Origin: DASUNQ01 sp035536455
Lineage (GTDB): Bacteria; Acidobacteriota; Thermoanaerobaculia; Multivoradales; UBA5704
Reading direction: 5' to 3'
NCBI GenBank assembly: GCA_035536455.1
Contig: DATLOC010000049.1
Location: 69,153-133,152, forward strand
Length of the DNA: 64,000 bases
The notes beneath the pieces were generated by a model. It did no database searches, was not told where the DNA came from, and saw nothing but the letters and a program-made list of their open reading frames with translations. Below, in pieces: positions 1 to 8,057 of this stretch. Within the stretch, counting starts at the first letter, position 1, and the number at the start of each line of letters is the position of its first letter. The position numbers and the translations under genes were made by a program.

Positions 1-694
1 AGGGGACGCCCGTCTGCGGCTCGATCAGCTCGCTGACCATGCGGTCGCAGGCGATCGTCGCCATGTTCATCCCCATGGCGTCGCCGGCGTCGAAGCGGAA
101 GCGGAGGAAGACGGTGGTGCCGAAGGCGAAGGGGCGGACGTCGAGGAGCTTCAAGTACCGGCTGGTCCCCTCGGCCACCTTGCGCAGGTCGGCCTCGTGC
201 TCGCGGATCCAGCGCACGAACTGCTGCGTCTGGATGACGCCGGAGGTGCGGAAGACCGGCGCGCGGGTCATCCCCACGTCCTCGACCCGCACCACGACGC
301 CGCCGGCGGCGCGCAGCGCGGCGCACCCGCGGTTGGTCGAGGCGATGAGCGCCGCCTCGGTCGTCGCCAGCGGCACATAGACCTCGCCGTCGATCCGCTC
401 GCCGCGCACCCGCAGCGGCCCCACGACCCCCATCGGCACCTGCGCCACGCCAATGAAGTTCTCGCAGTGGCGGTAGGAGGCGCGGCAGACGTCGAGGGAG
501 TGGTGGCCGACGTGCTTGAGCTCGGCCTGGGTCATCTCCTCGAGGGCCTGGCGGCGGACCTCGGCGGCCTCGCCGGCCGGGAGGTCGCGCGGCAGCTCGT
601 GGAAGCGGCGCTCGCCGGAGACCAGCGAGCGCACCAGCTCTTCGCGCGAGTGGCTCGCGGGGGGGACGGGATCGACGGGCTTGATCTGGCTCAT
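1..694 (-). CDS. hmgA: HMG-CoA reductase, class I (3' end outside window)
   Basis: Reduces HMG-CoA to mevalonate, the committed step of the mevalonate route to isoprenoids. The visible 231 residues carry ENFIGVAQVPMGVVGPL (about 78-94), the catalytic-Glu segment TTEAALIAS (E113), GMTRAPVF (141-148) and the cofactor-region DAMGMN (205-210). The ENxIG...PxGVxGPL and GMTRAPV forms are those of class I enzymes (archaea, eukaryotes, some bacteria) rather than the class II bacterial type. The ATG at 694-692 overlaps the TGA of the upstream isomerase gene, so the two are translationally coupled. The C-terminal half lies left of the window. Confidence 0.93.
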   Translation of the reverse strand, partial: MSQIKPVDPVPPASHSREELVRSLVSGERRFHELPRDLPAGEAAEVRRQALEEMTQAELKHVGHHSLDVCRASYRHCENFIGVAQVPMGVVGPLRVRGERIDGEVYVPLATTEAALIASTNRGCAALRAAGGVVVRVEDVGMTRAPVFRTSGVIQTQQFVRWIREHEADLRKVAEGTSRYLKLLDVRPFAFGTTVFLRFRFDAGDAMGMNMATIACDRMVSELIEPQTGVP

Positions 695-1725
695 TGGTCG
701 GCCCTTCCGTGCAGCGTCGCGGCCTTGAGAGCCGCCAGGTCCTTGGCGCCGAGGCAGAACATGGCGATCTTGAGCTCGCGCACGATCCGCTCGGCCCGCT
801 CGACGACCCGCTCGGCCGACTCGCTGGCGGCCTCCAGGAACGGGTAGGCCAGCCCCACGAGATTCGCGCCCAGCGCGATCGCCTTGGCCGCGTCGACGCC
901 GTTGCGCACGCCGCCGCTGCCGATCAACGTAATGCCCGGCAGCTGGGCCAGCGCCCGGATCGACTCCGGCGTCGGGATCCCCCAGTCGGCGAAGACCTCG
1001 CCGAGGTCCGGGTCCCCCGCCCGCTCCCCCTCGATCCGCGCCCAGCTCGTACCGCCGCTGCCGGCGGTGTCGAAGATCCGGAACCCCTCGTCGTGGAGCG
1101 CCCGTGCGGCGCGCGCCGAGAGGCCGCTCCCGATCTCCTTGGCGATCGCCGGCACCGAGAGCCCCCGCGCCACCTCGCCGAGCTTGGCGACCAGCCCCCG
1201 GAAGTCGCGCTGCCCCTCCGGCTGGATGGCCTCCTGCAACGGGTTGAGGTGGAAGGCCAGGGCGTCGGCCCCGATCATCGCCACCGCCGCCTCGCACTCG
1301 GCCGCCCCCACCCCGTAGTTGAGCTGGACGGCGCCCAGGTTGGCCAGGAGGGGGACGGACGGCGCGGCGTCGCGGACGCGGAAGGTATCAGCTTTCGTCC
1401 GATCCTCCAACGCTTTGCGCTGCGAGCCGACGCCAAGTGCCAGCCCCACCCGCTCGGCGCCGAGCGCCAGGTGGCGGTTGATCCGCGCCGCGATCTCGGT
1501 GCCGCCGGTCATGCAGGAGACCAGGAGCGGGGCGGCCAGGGGCTTGCCCAAGAAGGTGGTCGAGAGGTCGATCTCGTCGAAGTCGAGCTCGGGGAGGGCC
1601 TGGTGCTCGAAGCGGTAGCGGTCGAAGGCGCCGCCGGTGCCCTGGTTGCGGCCTTCGAGGGCGAGCCGGATGTGCTCGGCCTTGCGGTCGCGGCCGAGGT
1701 CGGCGGCAAAGGGGGCGAGCTTCAC
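691..1725 (-). CDS. fni: Type 2 isopentenyl-diphosphate delta-isomerase
   Basis: FMN-dependent enzyme interconverting isopentenyl and dimethylallyl diphosphate. The 344-residue length is normal for the type 2 family. Diagnostic segments are ALEGRNQGTG near the N-terminus, the HLNPLQEAIQPEGQRDF substrate-binding stretch, the SGGTSW loop and the GSGGVRNGVDAAKAIALGA FMN/phosphate site of the TIM barrel. It overlaps polyprenyl synthase upstream (1722-1725) and HMG-CoA reductase downstream (691-694) by four bases each. The order synthase, isomerase, reductase puts precursor supply and chain elongation in one transcript. Confidence 0.95.
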   Translation of the reverse strand: MKLAPFAADLGRDRKAEHIRLALEGRNQGTGGAFDRYRFEHQALPELDFDEIDLSTTFLGKPLAAPLLVSCMTGGTEIAARINRHLALGAERVGLALGVGSQRKALEDRTKADTFRVRDAAPSVPLLANLGAVQLNYGVGAAECEAAVAMIGADALAFHLNPLQEAIQPEGQRDFRGLVAKLGEVARGLSVPAIAKEIGSGLSARAARALHDEGFRIFDTAGSGGTSWARIEGERAGDPDLGEVFADWGIPTPESIRALAQLPGITLIGSGGVRNGVDAAKAIALGANLVGLAYPFLEAASESAERVVERAERIVRELKIAMFCLGAKDLAALKAATLHGRADQ

Positions 1726-2849
1726 CGCTCGCGCTCCCAGAGCCAGTCGAGGAGGCCGGCGAGGAAGGCGCCCCCCTCGGGCGCCAGCGGCAGGCCCTCG
1801 AGGGCGGCCGCGGCGGCACCGAGGCGCTCCTCGACCATCGCCTCGACGCGGGCGCGGGCGCCGGTCTCCTCGAGGACGCGGCGGACGGCGGCGAGCCGAT
1901 CGGCGGTGAGGCCCTCGTCGCCGAGGGCGTCGCTGAGCAGACGGAGCTGGGCGGGGGAAGATGCCTGGAGCGCGTGGTGGACGAGGAACGTGTACTTGCC
2001 CTCGCGCAGGTCGGCACCCACCGGCTTCCCGACCGTTGCCGCGTCGCCGAACGTGCCCAGGAGGTCGTCCTGGAGCTGGAAGGCCTCGCCGACGGCGGCG
2101 CCGTAGCGGGACAGGGGATCAAGCAGGCCAGACGGGGCGCCGGCCAGCAGCGCGCCCAACTGAATCGGCCGCTCGGCGGTGTAGCGGCCCGACTTGAGGC
2201 GGAGGACGCGGAGCAGCTCGTCCTCGATCGTTCCCTCGGAATGGGGCCGCAGCCCTACCTGCATCTCCAGGTACTGCCCGGCGATCACCTCCTCGGCCAT
2301 CGCCGAGAAGGCGCCGCGCAGGGCAAGCCGACGTTCGGGGTCCGTCACCAGGTCGGCAGCCCCGCCGAACAGCTCCACCGCCCAGGTGTGGGCGAGGTCG
2401 CCGACCAGGATCGCCGCCGAGCGGCCGAAGTCGCCGGCGTCGCCGCGGAAGCCGCGCGCGGCGTGGCTGTCGGCGAAGCGGACGTGCGCCGCCGGCTCGC
2501 CGCGCCGCACCTCGGAGTGGTCCATGATGTCGTCGTGGATCAGCAGGTAGGTGTGGAGCAGCTCGGTCGAGAGGGCGAGCGGCAGCACCGCCTCCTCCCG
2601 CCGGCCGCCGCAGGCCCGGTAGGCGGCGAGCACCAGGGCCGGCCGGAGGCGCTTGCCCCCCTGCGCCACCAGCCGCGCCACCCCGTCCACCAGCTCCAGC
2701 GCCTCGGAGGCCCCGGCCGCGGCCGCGCGCTTGCCTGCCAGGAAGGCGTCCAGCTCCCGGTCCAGCGGCGCGCGGAAACCGTCCAGGAGGGCCTGGAAGG
2801 AGGCCTCGTCGGTCGGCTGCGGGCGGCGGAGGGCGGTCGAGCGGTCCAT
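1722..2849 (-). CDS. Short-chain polyprenyl diphosphate synthase
   Basis: Head-to-tail prenyltransferase making farnesyl or geranylgeranyl diphosphate from the products of the adjacent isomerase. It has the first aspartate-rich motif in LIHDDIMDHSEVRRG (about residue 105) and the second in FQLQDDLLGTFGD (about residue 258), plus the GGKRLRPAL substrate loop. I chose the ATG at 2849 (MDRSTALRRPQ), which gives 375 residues; an in-frame ATG at 2888 would add 13. It is probably the first gene of the mevalonate operon, since the next gene on this strand is about 140 bp upstream and unrelated. Chain length cannot be settled from motifs alone. Confidence 0.92.
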   Translation of the reverse strand: MDRSTALRRPQPTDEASFQALLDGFRAPLDRELDAFLAGKRAAAAGASEALELVDGVARLVAQGGKRLRPALVLAAYRACGGRREEAVLPLALSTELLHTYLLIHDDIMDHSEVRRGEPAAHVRFADSHAARGFRGDAGDFGRSAAILVGDLAHTWAVELFGGAADLVTDPERRLALRGAFSAMAEEVIAGQYLEMQVGLRPHSEGTIEDELLRVLRLKSGRYTAERPIQLGALLAGAPSGLLDPLSRYGAAVGEAFQLQDDLLGTFGDAATVGKPVGADLREGKYTFLVHHALQASSPAQLRLLSDALGDEGLTADRLAAVRRVLEETGARARVEAMVEERLGAAAAALEGLPLAPEGGAFLAGLLDWLWERER

Positions 2850-2991
2850 GGGCTCGATCGAGTGTAGCAGGGCGTCAGTGCCCCCCATCACGAGCACACC
2901 CCCGGTAGAGTCGAGCTCGGCCGGCTGGAAGCTCTGCGCCAGGCGTTCGACCGCCTGTACCGAACGGCTGCGGTAGGGACCGGCCGGCGCT

Positions 2992-4200
2992 TTAGTGGCA
3001 ACTACATTTGTTGCCGTCCGCCGGGAAGTATTCGGCGATGAGATCGTGGAGCCTTGTGTCGTAGCTCTTAAGCTCGGATCGGGTGTTGACCTGGTTGTGG
3101 ATGCCGTTCGTGGGGATGGCCTCGTCGTTGACGTCGAACCAATCCTGCACACCCTCGGCCCAGTACTCCTCGAGTTTCGTGGCGGCGTACGTCCCCGCCC
3201 AGAGCCCCCTGTTGCCGACGGCCTCCTGATGTGTCGCTTCGAGCCGCGCCTGGAACCGTGGGACGGTGAAAAGCAAGCCGAGCTCGTGGATGGTATGCGC
3301 GAACTCGTGGATGAAGATGTCCTCTCTCGAGTAATGCGTGTCGGTCTCGCAGAGGAGGTTTTCCTGGGCGCACGAGTTGACCGGCACCGCTAGGGTGGCC
3401 CCGAGACCGCGCGTGTCCCGGTCCCAATTGAACGTCGTGTCACTCTTGAGGAACGCATGCTCCGGAATGTCCGTCGCGACCTCCGAGGAGGCCATCACGG
3501 CGATGCGCACGTTCCTCCTCTTCAGCTCCGCGCGCACCGCGGGCAGTCGGGCCAGCATCTGACGGGCCAGGAACCTCGCCTGGAGCAACGCCTTGTCAGA
3601 CACCTTCTCGGAACTCACGATGGGGATGCCGTCGCCGTCCAGATACTTCTTGTAGAAGGGGACGAGACCCAGCGCGGGCGGCACCGGTCCCACGGCCGTC
3701 TCCTTGGTGATCCTCCAGCGCTGGCCGGAGAAGTCGCCGGTCGCCGCGAGCACTGGGCGATCGTTCTGGCCGTCATTCTTGATGTCGAGGCTCTTGTCGG
3801 GCCCCTGCCACTGGGTCGTCAGTCGGTAGTAGCCATCCGCGAGGGGGACGATCCTCCAGTGCTGACCGGAGACATCGCCGGTCGCGGCCAGCACCGGCGT
3901 GTCGTTCCTGCCGTCGTTGCGGATATCCAGGCTCTTGCCCGCGCCAAGCCACTGGGTCGACAGGCGGAAGAAGCCGCCGTCGGCTGCGATGCGCCAGTAC
4001 TGACCGGCGACGTCAGCGGTCTTCCGGAGAGCGACCTGGTCGTTGGTTCCATCGTTGATGACGTCGAGGCTGCGGCATTCACCCTGCCTCTCGGTCGTCA
4101 ATCGATAAAACGCGCTGGCGTCGTCAAACGACGCCGACGCGGTCGCACATCCCGTGCAGAGCGCTAGAGAAATCGGCAACAGAAGGCCTATCGCTCTCAT
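2992..4200 (-). CDS. Secreted ricin-like/zincin metallopeptidase, probable lipoprotein
   Basis: 402 residues from the ATG at 4200 (MRAIGLLLPISLALCTGC), a signal peptide ending in a lipobox-like CTGC. About residues 25-165 hold three or more tandem units of the form YRLTTQWQGxxKSLDI.NDGxND.PVLAATGDxSGQxWRI, resembling a ricin-type beta-trefoil carbohydrate-binding domain. The C-terminal half has a zincin motif HEFAHTIHE (around residue 297) followed by EEYWAEGVQDWF, whose glutamates could supply a third zinc ligand. I infer an exported protease or toxin-like hydrolase targeted by a lectin module. The substrate is unknown. Base composition is clearly less GC-rich than in the flanking genes. Confidence 0.72.
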   Translation of the reverse strand: MRAIGLLLPISLALCTGCATASASFDDASAFYRLTTERQGECRSLDVINDGTNDQVALRKTADVAGQYWRIAADGGFFRLSTQWLGAGKSLDIRNDGRNDTPVLAATGDVSGQHWRIVPLADGYYRLTTQWQGPDKSLDIKNDGQNDRPVLAATGDFSGQRWRITKETAVGPVPPALGLVPFYKKYLDGDGIPIVSSEKVSDKALLQARFLARQMLARLPAVRAELKRRNVRIAVMASSEVATDIPEHAFLKSDTTFNWDRDTRGLGATLAVPVNSCAQENLLCETDTHYSREDIFIHEFAHTIHELGLLFTVPRFQARLEATHQEAVGNRGLWAGTYAATKLEEYWAEGVQDWFDVNDEAIPTNGIHNQVNTRSELKSYDTRLHDLIAEYFPADGNKCSCH

Positions 4201-4359
4201 GGTTACTACCTCCATCGTCACCAGACGGACGCGGGCGAGCTTTTCCGCTCTTGCCGTACGCACTGCCTTGAGAGTGCCAGACGGGAGGGTCCTGAGCGAT
4301 GGTCCTGAGCGCGCAGCTCTGCTCGGGCCGCCCGCTCGGCTGGGTGGGCCGGACCACGC

Positions 4360-5334
4360 TCAGGCGGGGGCGAGCGGCCGCCGAACAGGACGGGGGCAAC
4401 CCAATATCCAGCCCTCTTCGTTCCGAATTGCGACATCGTCCGGAGATTCCCTCGTGACGCCAGCCGGGATCGCAAACTCGTGCCTGAGGCGGTCCTCATT
4501 GTCCAGGTCTCGTGCCCAGGCCCACATGGCGCGAACCTGACCGCGGTCTTTGATCTGGTCAGGTAGCGGCCTTCGGACGCTGGGATAGATCTCGGCGTGG
4601 AGGATGGTCAGACCGTGGTCGGGCCAGCGGCCGGTCGCTGGGGCCCAGCCGGTCTCGAACGGCCAGGCGGCGGAGTGTGCCGCAAACTCGCGATCAAAGC
4701 GGATGCCCTCCAGACGTGGGATACCCGTCAAGATCTGACTGCCGACGCTGCCGGTACCGAAGAGGCGGAAGGGCGTGTCACTTTCCGCGCGAATGTCCGT
4801 CATGCGTAGCGGAGCGATCCTCCCGGCCGCGTGTGCGAAGGGCTGCGCCGGCTTCCTCTGCGGGACGCAGGCATGACTCCCAGGCACCGGGAGGCACCAG
4901 AACGGTCCCGGGGGCGCGGCGCCGGAGACCGCCTCATTGATCGCGCTCGCAACCTCGAACCGATTGTTCCTGTTCGTCGGCAGCCTGCCGGGGGTCGTGC
5001 TTAGGTCGTCCTGCAGTCGTTCCTTCAGATACCGCCATACGGCACGCCATGGCGGTGTCGTGCCCTGGATGCAGCGCGGCAGCAGCGACCCGAACCCCCT
5101 CGGATATCCGTACGCGAAGTCGGCGCAGACGAGGACGCGGTGCTTCGAATCGACCGCTGCCCGCAGCAGCGTACGAACGCTCTGCTCGGCCTCCGTTCTC
5201 GAGGGTGGGCTCGCCGTTGTGGGCCTCGCGGCCGCCCTAGGGCCGTGCGCGATCCAGATGCAGTCCCGCTTCCCTCCACGCCGCCGGTCGGCCCCTGACC
5301 AGTCCACCATCACGTAAGCGTCGAAAAGAGCCAC
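4360..5334 (-). CDS. Conserved protein of unknown function (YVMVDWSG family)
   Basis: 324 residues, no signal peptide or membrane segment. It opens with FDAYVMVDWSGADRR, has an acidic strand VLVCADFAYGYPRG near residue 90, and later TGIPRLEGIRFDREF and ILHAEIYPS. Alternating strands with a conserved early Asp and a second Asp recall an RNase H-like/DUF429-type fold, but I cannot confirm this. Similar proteins are sometimes labelled as cofactor-biosynthesis proteins without good evidence. It sits between the zincin lipoprotein and the TIR gene, all on the minus strand in the lower-GC accessory stretch. The 159 bp before it (4201-4359) contain nothing I recognise. Confidence 0.55.
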   Translation of the reverse strand: MALFDAYVMVDWSGADRRRGGKRDCIWIAHGPRAAARPTTASPPSRTEAEQSVRTLLRAAVDSKHRVLVCADFAYGYPRGFGSLLPRCIQGTTPPWRAVWRYLKERLQDDLSTTPGRLPTNRNNRFEVASAINEAVSGAAPPGPFWCLPVPGSHACVPQRKPAQPFAHAAGRIAPLRMTDIRAESDTPFRLFGTGSVGSQILTGIPRLEGIRFDREFAAHSAAWPFETGWAPATGRWPDHGLTILHAEIYPSVRRPLPDQIKDRGQVRAMWAWARDLDNEDRLRHEFAIPAGVTRESPDDVAIRNEEGWILGCPRPVRRPLAPA

Positions 5335-5360
5335 CCAGGATTGCCTCCTGCTCGGACTGA

Positions 5361-6209
5361 CTACTCAAACGCCCAGTCGGGGAACTTCGGAACCACGAAG
5401 CTCCAGGGATGCTCTCTTTCGCGATCGGGGCCCAGCTCTAGGAGGCGGTCGCGCCGGGCGTGGCTTTGCCAGCGGCGGACGAGGGCGGCCTCGTCTATCT
5501 CGTCAGTGGCGTACCACCAGGCGCCGCGGAGGGAGCGGAGCTCGCCGCCTCGGGTTTCGCGAATGGTGTCGAGGAAGAAGCCGCGGCCGACTTGGGGATC
5601 GAGGGCCCAGGACCAGTCGTAGCGGAGCACGCCGTCGGAGAAGGTGCCTTCGAGCCGGCCGACCCATTTTTCGCCGTACCAGTCGTAGTCTCCGACGATC
5701 CGGTCTCCGGCGGCTCGCAGCAGGAGCCGGCCGCTCTCGCCTCTCCAGCGGCCCTCGATAGGCCCGGCTTCCGGGGCACGCTCCCACCTTCCGAGTTTGG
5801 AGAGGATGGCGCCCGCGACCTCATGCAGGCCGTCGCGAGTATTCAGCGCGAACCGGTCGGCGAGGAGCGCGTTGAACTCTACGACCTCGCCCGACGCTAC
5901 GTTGTGCCAGACGGGGAGGATTGCGCCGCGCTCGGGGCCCTCGAGCGCGAAAAGAGCGCTGAGCTCGTTGCGGGGCCACTTTTTCGCCATGAAGGCGCGG
6001 CTGAGAATGACGACGCCATAGCGCGCCTGGCCAAGTCCCCGCCCAATCGTCTCGACCAGGCTGTCGCCCACCTGCAGCGCGAACTCGTCGAACCACACCC
6101 GCAGCCCGGCGCGGTCGAGGAGATGAGCGAGGGGGCGGGCCACCTCGTGCTTGTCCTCCCACGCGTAACTGATGAACACGTCCCACTTCTTGGCTTCCTC
6201 GAGCCGCAT
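5361..6209 (-). CDS. TIR-domain protein with C-terminal beta-rich domain
   Basis: 282 residues. Residues 9-140 form a TIR domain: WDVFISYAWEDK, then RVWFDEFALQVGDSLVETI, GVVILSRAFMAKKW and the WxxxE motif W78-P-R-N-E82, which supplies the catalytic glutamate in TIR NADases. Residues about 150-245 (EGRWRGESGRLLLRAAGD, YDWYGEKWVGRLEGTF, GRGFF, GAWWY) look like a small lipocalin- or avidin-like beta barrel, possibly a ligand sensor. In known bacterial systems such TIR proteins degrade NAD+ or make cyclic ADP-ribose on phage infection. Here no obvious partner gene adjoins, so a stand-alone sensor-effector is inferred. Confidence 0.8.
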   Translation of the reverse strand: MRLEEAKKWDVFISYAWEDKHEVARPLAHLLDRAGLRVWFDEFALQVGDSLVETIGRGLGQARYGVVILSRAFMAKKWPRNELSALFALEGPERGAILPVWHNVASGEVVEFNALLADRFALNTRDGLHEVAGAILSKLGRWERAPEAGPIEGRWRGESGRLLLRAAGDRIVGDYDWYGEKWVGRLEGTFSDGVLRYDWSWALDPQVGRGFFLDTIRETRGGELRSLRGAWWYATDEIDEAALVRRWQSHARRDRLLELGPDREREHPWSFVVPKFPDWAFE

Positions 6210-6298
6210 GTCGACTGGCTGGAGTCTAACGCCTCGTCCCAGGCCAGGCGCTCCAGCACCAGAGGGCAGCGGATCCCGTAGGCTTCGCCTCTACATCG

Positions 6299-6825
6299 CT
6301 AGTCGTGGACGCCGAGTTCTTGGAGAAGCGGCCGGGCCGACGCTCCGTGCAGGGCTTCCATCGTCCAGAGCAGGTAGCGGACGTCGACGGCGACGATCCG
6401 GCCGACCTCCTGGTTCCAGCCGAAGTCGTTGGCCACGTTCTCCCAGACGCGGTCGAAGTTGACGCCGACCAGCTCGCCGCGGCCGTTGAGGATCGGGATG
6501 CCCGAGCTGCCGCTCGTGGTGTCGCCGTCGGCGAGGAAGCAGACTGGCACGTCGCCAGCGTCTCCGAGGCCCAGCGGCTCTGCGGCGCGGCGGGGGCGGC
6601 GGCGAGGAGCGCGGCGGGGGCGTCGAAGGGCTCGGCGCCGGTGTGCTTCTCGACCACGCCCGCCACCCGCGTCTGCGGCTCCATCTGTAGGCCGTCGCGC
6701 GGGCGGTACCCCTGGACGTGGCCGAGTGAGACCCGCAGGGTGGAGTTGGCGTCCGAGGCGACCGGCCGGCCGGCGTGCGCCTCGACCGCCCGGCGCCAAG
6801 CCAGAGGCACGCCACCGCCCCCTTT
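6299..6825 (-). pseudogene. Truncated, frameshifted copy of S46 peptidase C-terminus
   Basis: This segment is a near-identical copy of the last ~170 codons of the intact S46 peptidase at 8055-10187. Similarity starts abruptly near 6825 and runs to the stop at 6299. A one-base deletion at 6556/6557 breaks the frame just before the active-site region. The catalytic-serine codon is also changed: the intact SGSSGSPV reads SGSSGIPI here, with Ile at 6499-6497. There is no start codon or signal peptide in context. It is a dead partial duplication lying about 1.7 kb from its parent. Confidence 0.88.
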
Positions 6826-6942
6826 CTGCAGGCGGTCGTAGCGACCCAGGCGAGCCACCTCCTGCAAGCCATCAGGTAGAGCCTCAGGGCCCGCCAAGCA
6901 CCTCGGCCATCTCTCGGTGCCTCCGGGTGGTTGGCGGTTTCG

Positions 6943-7959
6943 CTAGTAGATCGCGCCGCGTGAAGAGGTGAGCGTGCCCGCCTCGACGGTGAGCGTGTAC
7001 GCGATGCCGCCCGTGCCGCTCCACGTGTCGAGGTCGAAGCTTCCTCCGGGTCCGATCCGGTAGACGGAGATGTTGCGGTAGGTGAGGGGAGTCCCCGGCT
7101 GGCAGACCTCTGGCGGGCCGGGGGTGCGGAGGAAGTACACGTACGGCGTCGGGTGGGTGGGCGTGCTCAGAACCTCGGCGCTCCTGTCGGCCGGGTCGAC
7201 GTGCAGCGCCGTCTCGCGGTCGGCCGCGATGGCGAGACCCTGGGTGGTCCACCCGTCCCGGACCAGCCGCGCGAGAAAGGCGATGGTCCGGCCCATGCGG
7301 TCGCGCTCCTGGAGGTGCTGGTCCGTGATCTTGCCGTTCATCCCGGCTAGGGCCAGGAAGTCCCGGTCCAGCGTCAGATCGCGATGGAACGGGTCGGCGA
7401 GGGCCTCCGCCGATGTCAGGCTGCTGTTGCTCATCGCCGAGTACACGAACTCGCTCATGATGGCCATACCGGCGCTGGTGCCACCGACCGGCGCCGGCTT
7501 GTTCGCAACGTGGTGGATGGCGTCTTCCACCGGTGTGTTCTTCCAGAAGTTCACGTACGCGGACTGGTCTCCGCCGGCGATGAACAGTGCCTCGGCGTTG
7601 CGTATGGTGTCGATGACGGACTGGTTGAACGCCGCGTTCCGGTTCTTGAAGATGATGGTGGCCACGGAGTCGCACGAGCACAGGTCGTAGATGTAGGGGT
7701 TGTAGGCATCGGTGCCCGAGGCGCGGATCACCACGAAGTCGCCGCCCCCGGAGCTAGCTCCCATGCGCACGAAGTTCTCGTCCACGTCGGTGCCGCCGCC
7801 CTGCAGCACCAGGAGCCCGCTCGTGGGGGTGACGACGTCAGCGGGGTTGCCCGTGACGAAGTATTGATAGCCCGGCGCGGCGCTGGCCAGGGTCGCGCAG
7901 AACATGAGGAGGCACAGCCAGCTCCCGATGACGCCATGTCTCACCTGATGTGGCCGCAT
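6943..7959 (-). CDS. Secreted cyanophycinase-like peptidase (family S51)
   Basis: 338 residues with a signal peptide (WLCLLMFCATLASAAPG, cleavage near 28). Family S51 features are the strand-loop ALFIAGGDQS (around 125-133), the nucleophile elbow GGTSAGMA with Ser162, and DQHLQERDRMGR. Cyanophycinases cleave beta-Asp-Arg dipeptides from the storage polymer cyanophycin. Exported versions in heterotrophs scavenge it or act on other beta-aspartyl peptides. No cyanophycin synthetase is present in the window, so a nutritional role is inferred. It stands alone on the minus strand between the S46 remnant and the intact S46 peptidase. Confidence 0.85.
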   Translation of the reverse strand: MRPHQVRHGVIGSWLCLLMFCATLASAAPGYQYFVTGNPADVVTPTSGLLVLQGGGTDVDENFVRMGASSGGGDFVVIRASGTDAYNPYIYDLCSCDSVATIIFKNRNAAFNQSVIDTIRNAEALFIAGGDQSAYVNFWKNTPVEDAIHHVANKPAPVGGTSAGMAIMSEFVYSAMSNSSLTSAEALADPFHRDLTLDRDFLALAGMNGKITDQHLQERDRMGRTIAFLARLVRDGWTTQGLAIAADRETALHVDPADRSAEVLSTPTHPTPYVYFLRTPGPPEVCQPGTPLTYRNISVYRIGPGGSFDLDTWSGTGGIAYTLTVEAGTLTSSRGAIY

Positions 7960-8022
7960 ATCCCCTCCTTGGTCTCGCCGCCGGCGAGCTGCCTCTGCGG
8001 GTCACTGGGTTGATCGTAGCAG

Positions 8023-8057
8023 TTGATCGGAGCCCGGCGCGATAGCCTTCGCGCCTA
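8023..8057 (-). terminator. Hairpin at S46 peptidase 3' end, repeated at 52513
   Basis: Arms GGCGCGA (8036-8042) and TCGCGCC (8049-8055) pair perfectly around a six-base loop. The far arm ends on the first base of the S46 stop codon (8055-8057). The same block, including the flanking TGATCGGAGCCC, recurs at 52513-52545 at the end of an unrelated M28 peptidase gene, with only two differences over about 33 bases. It could act as a transcription terminator or mRNA 3'-stabilising hairpin for the minus-strand gene. There is no clear U-tract. Confidence 0.55.
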
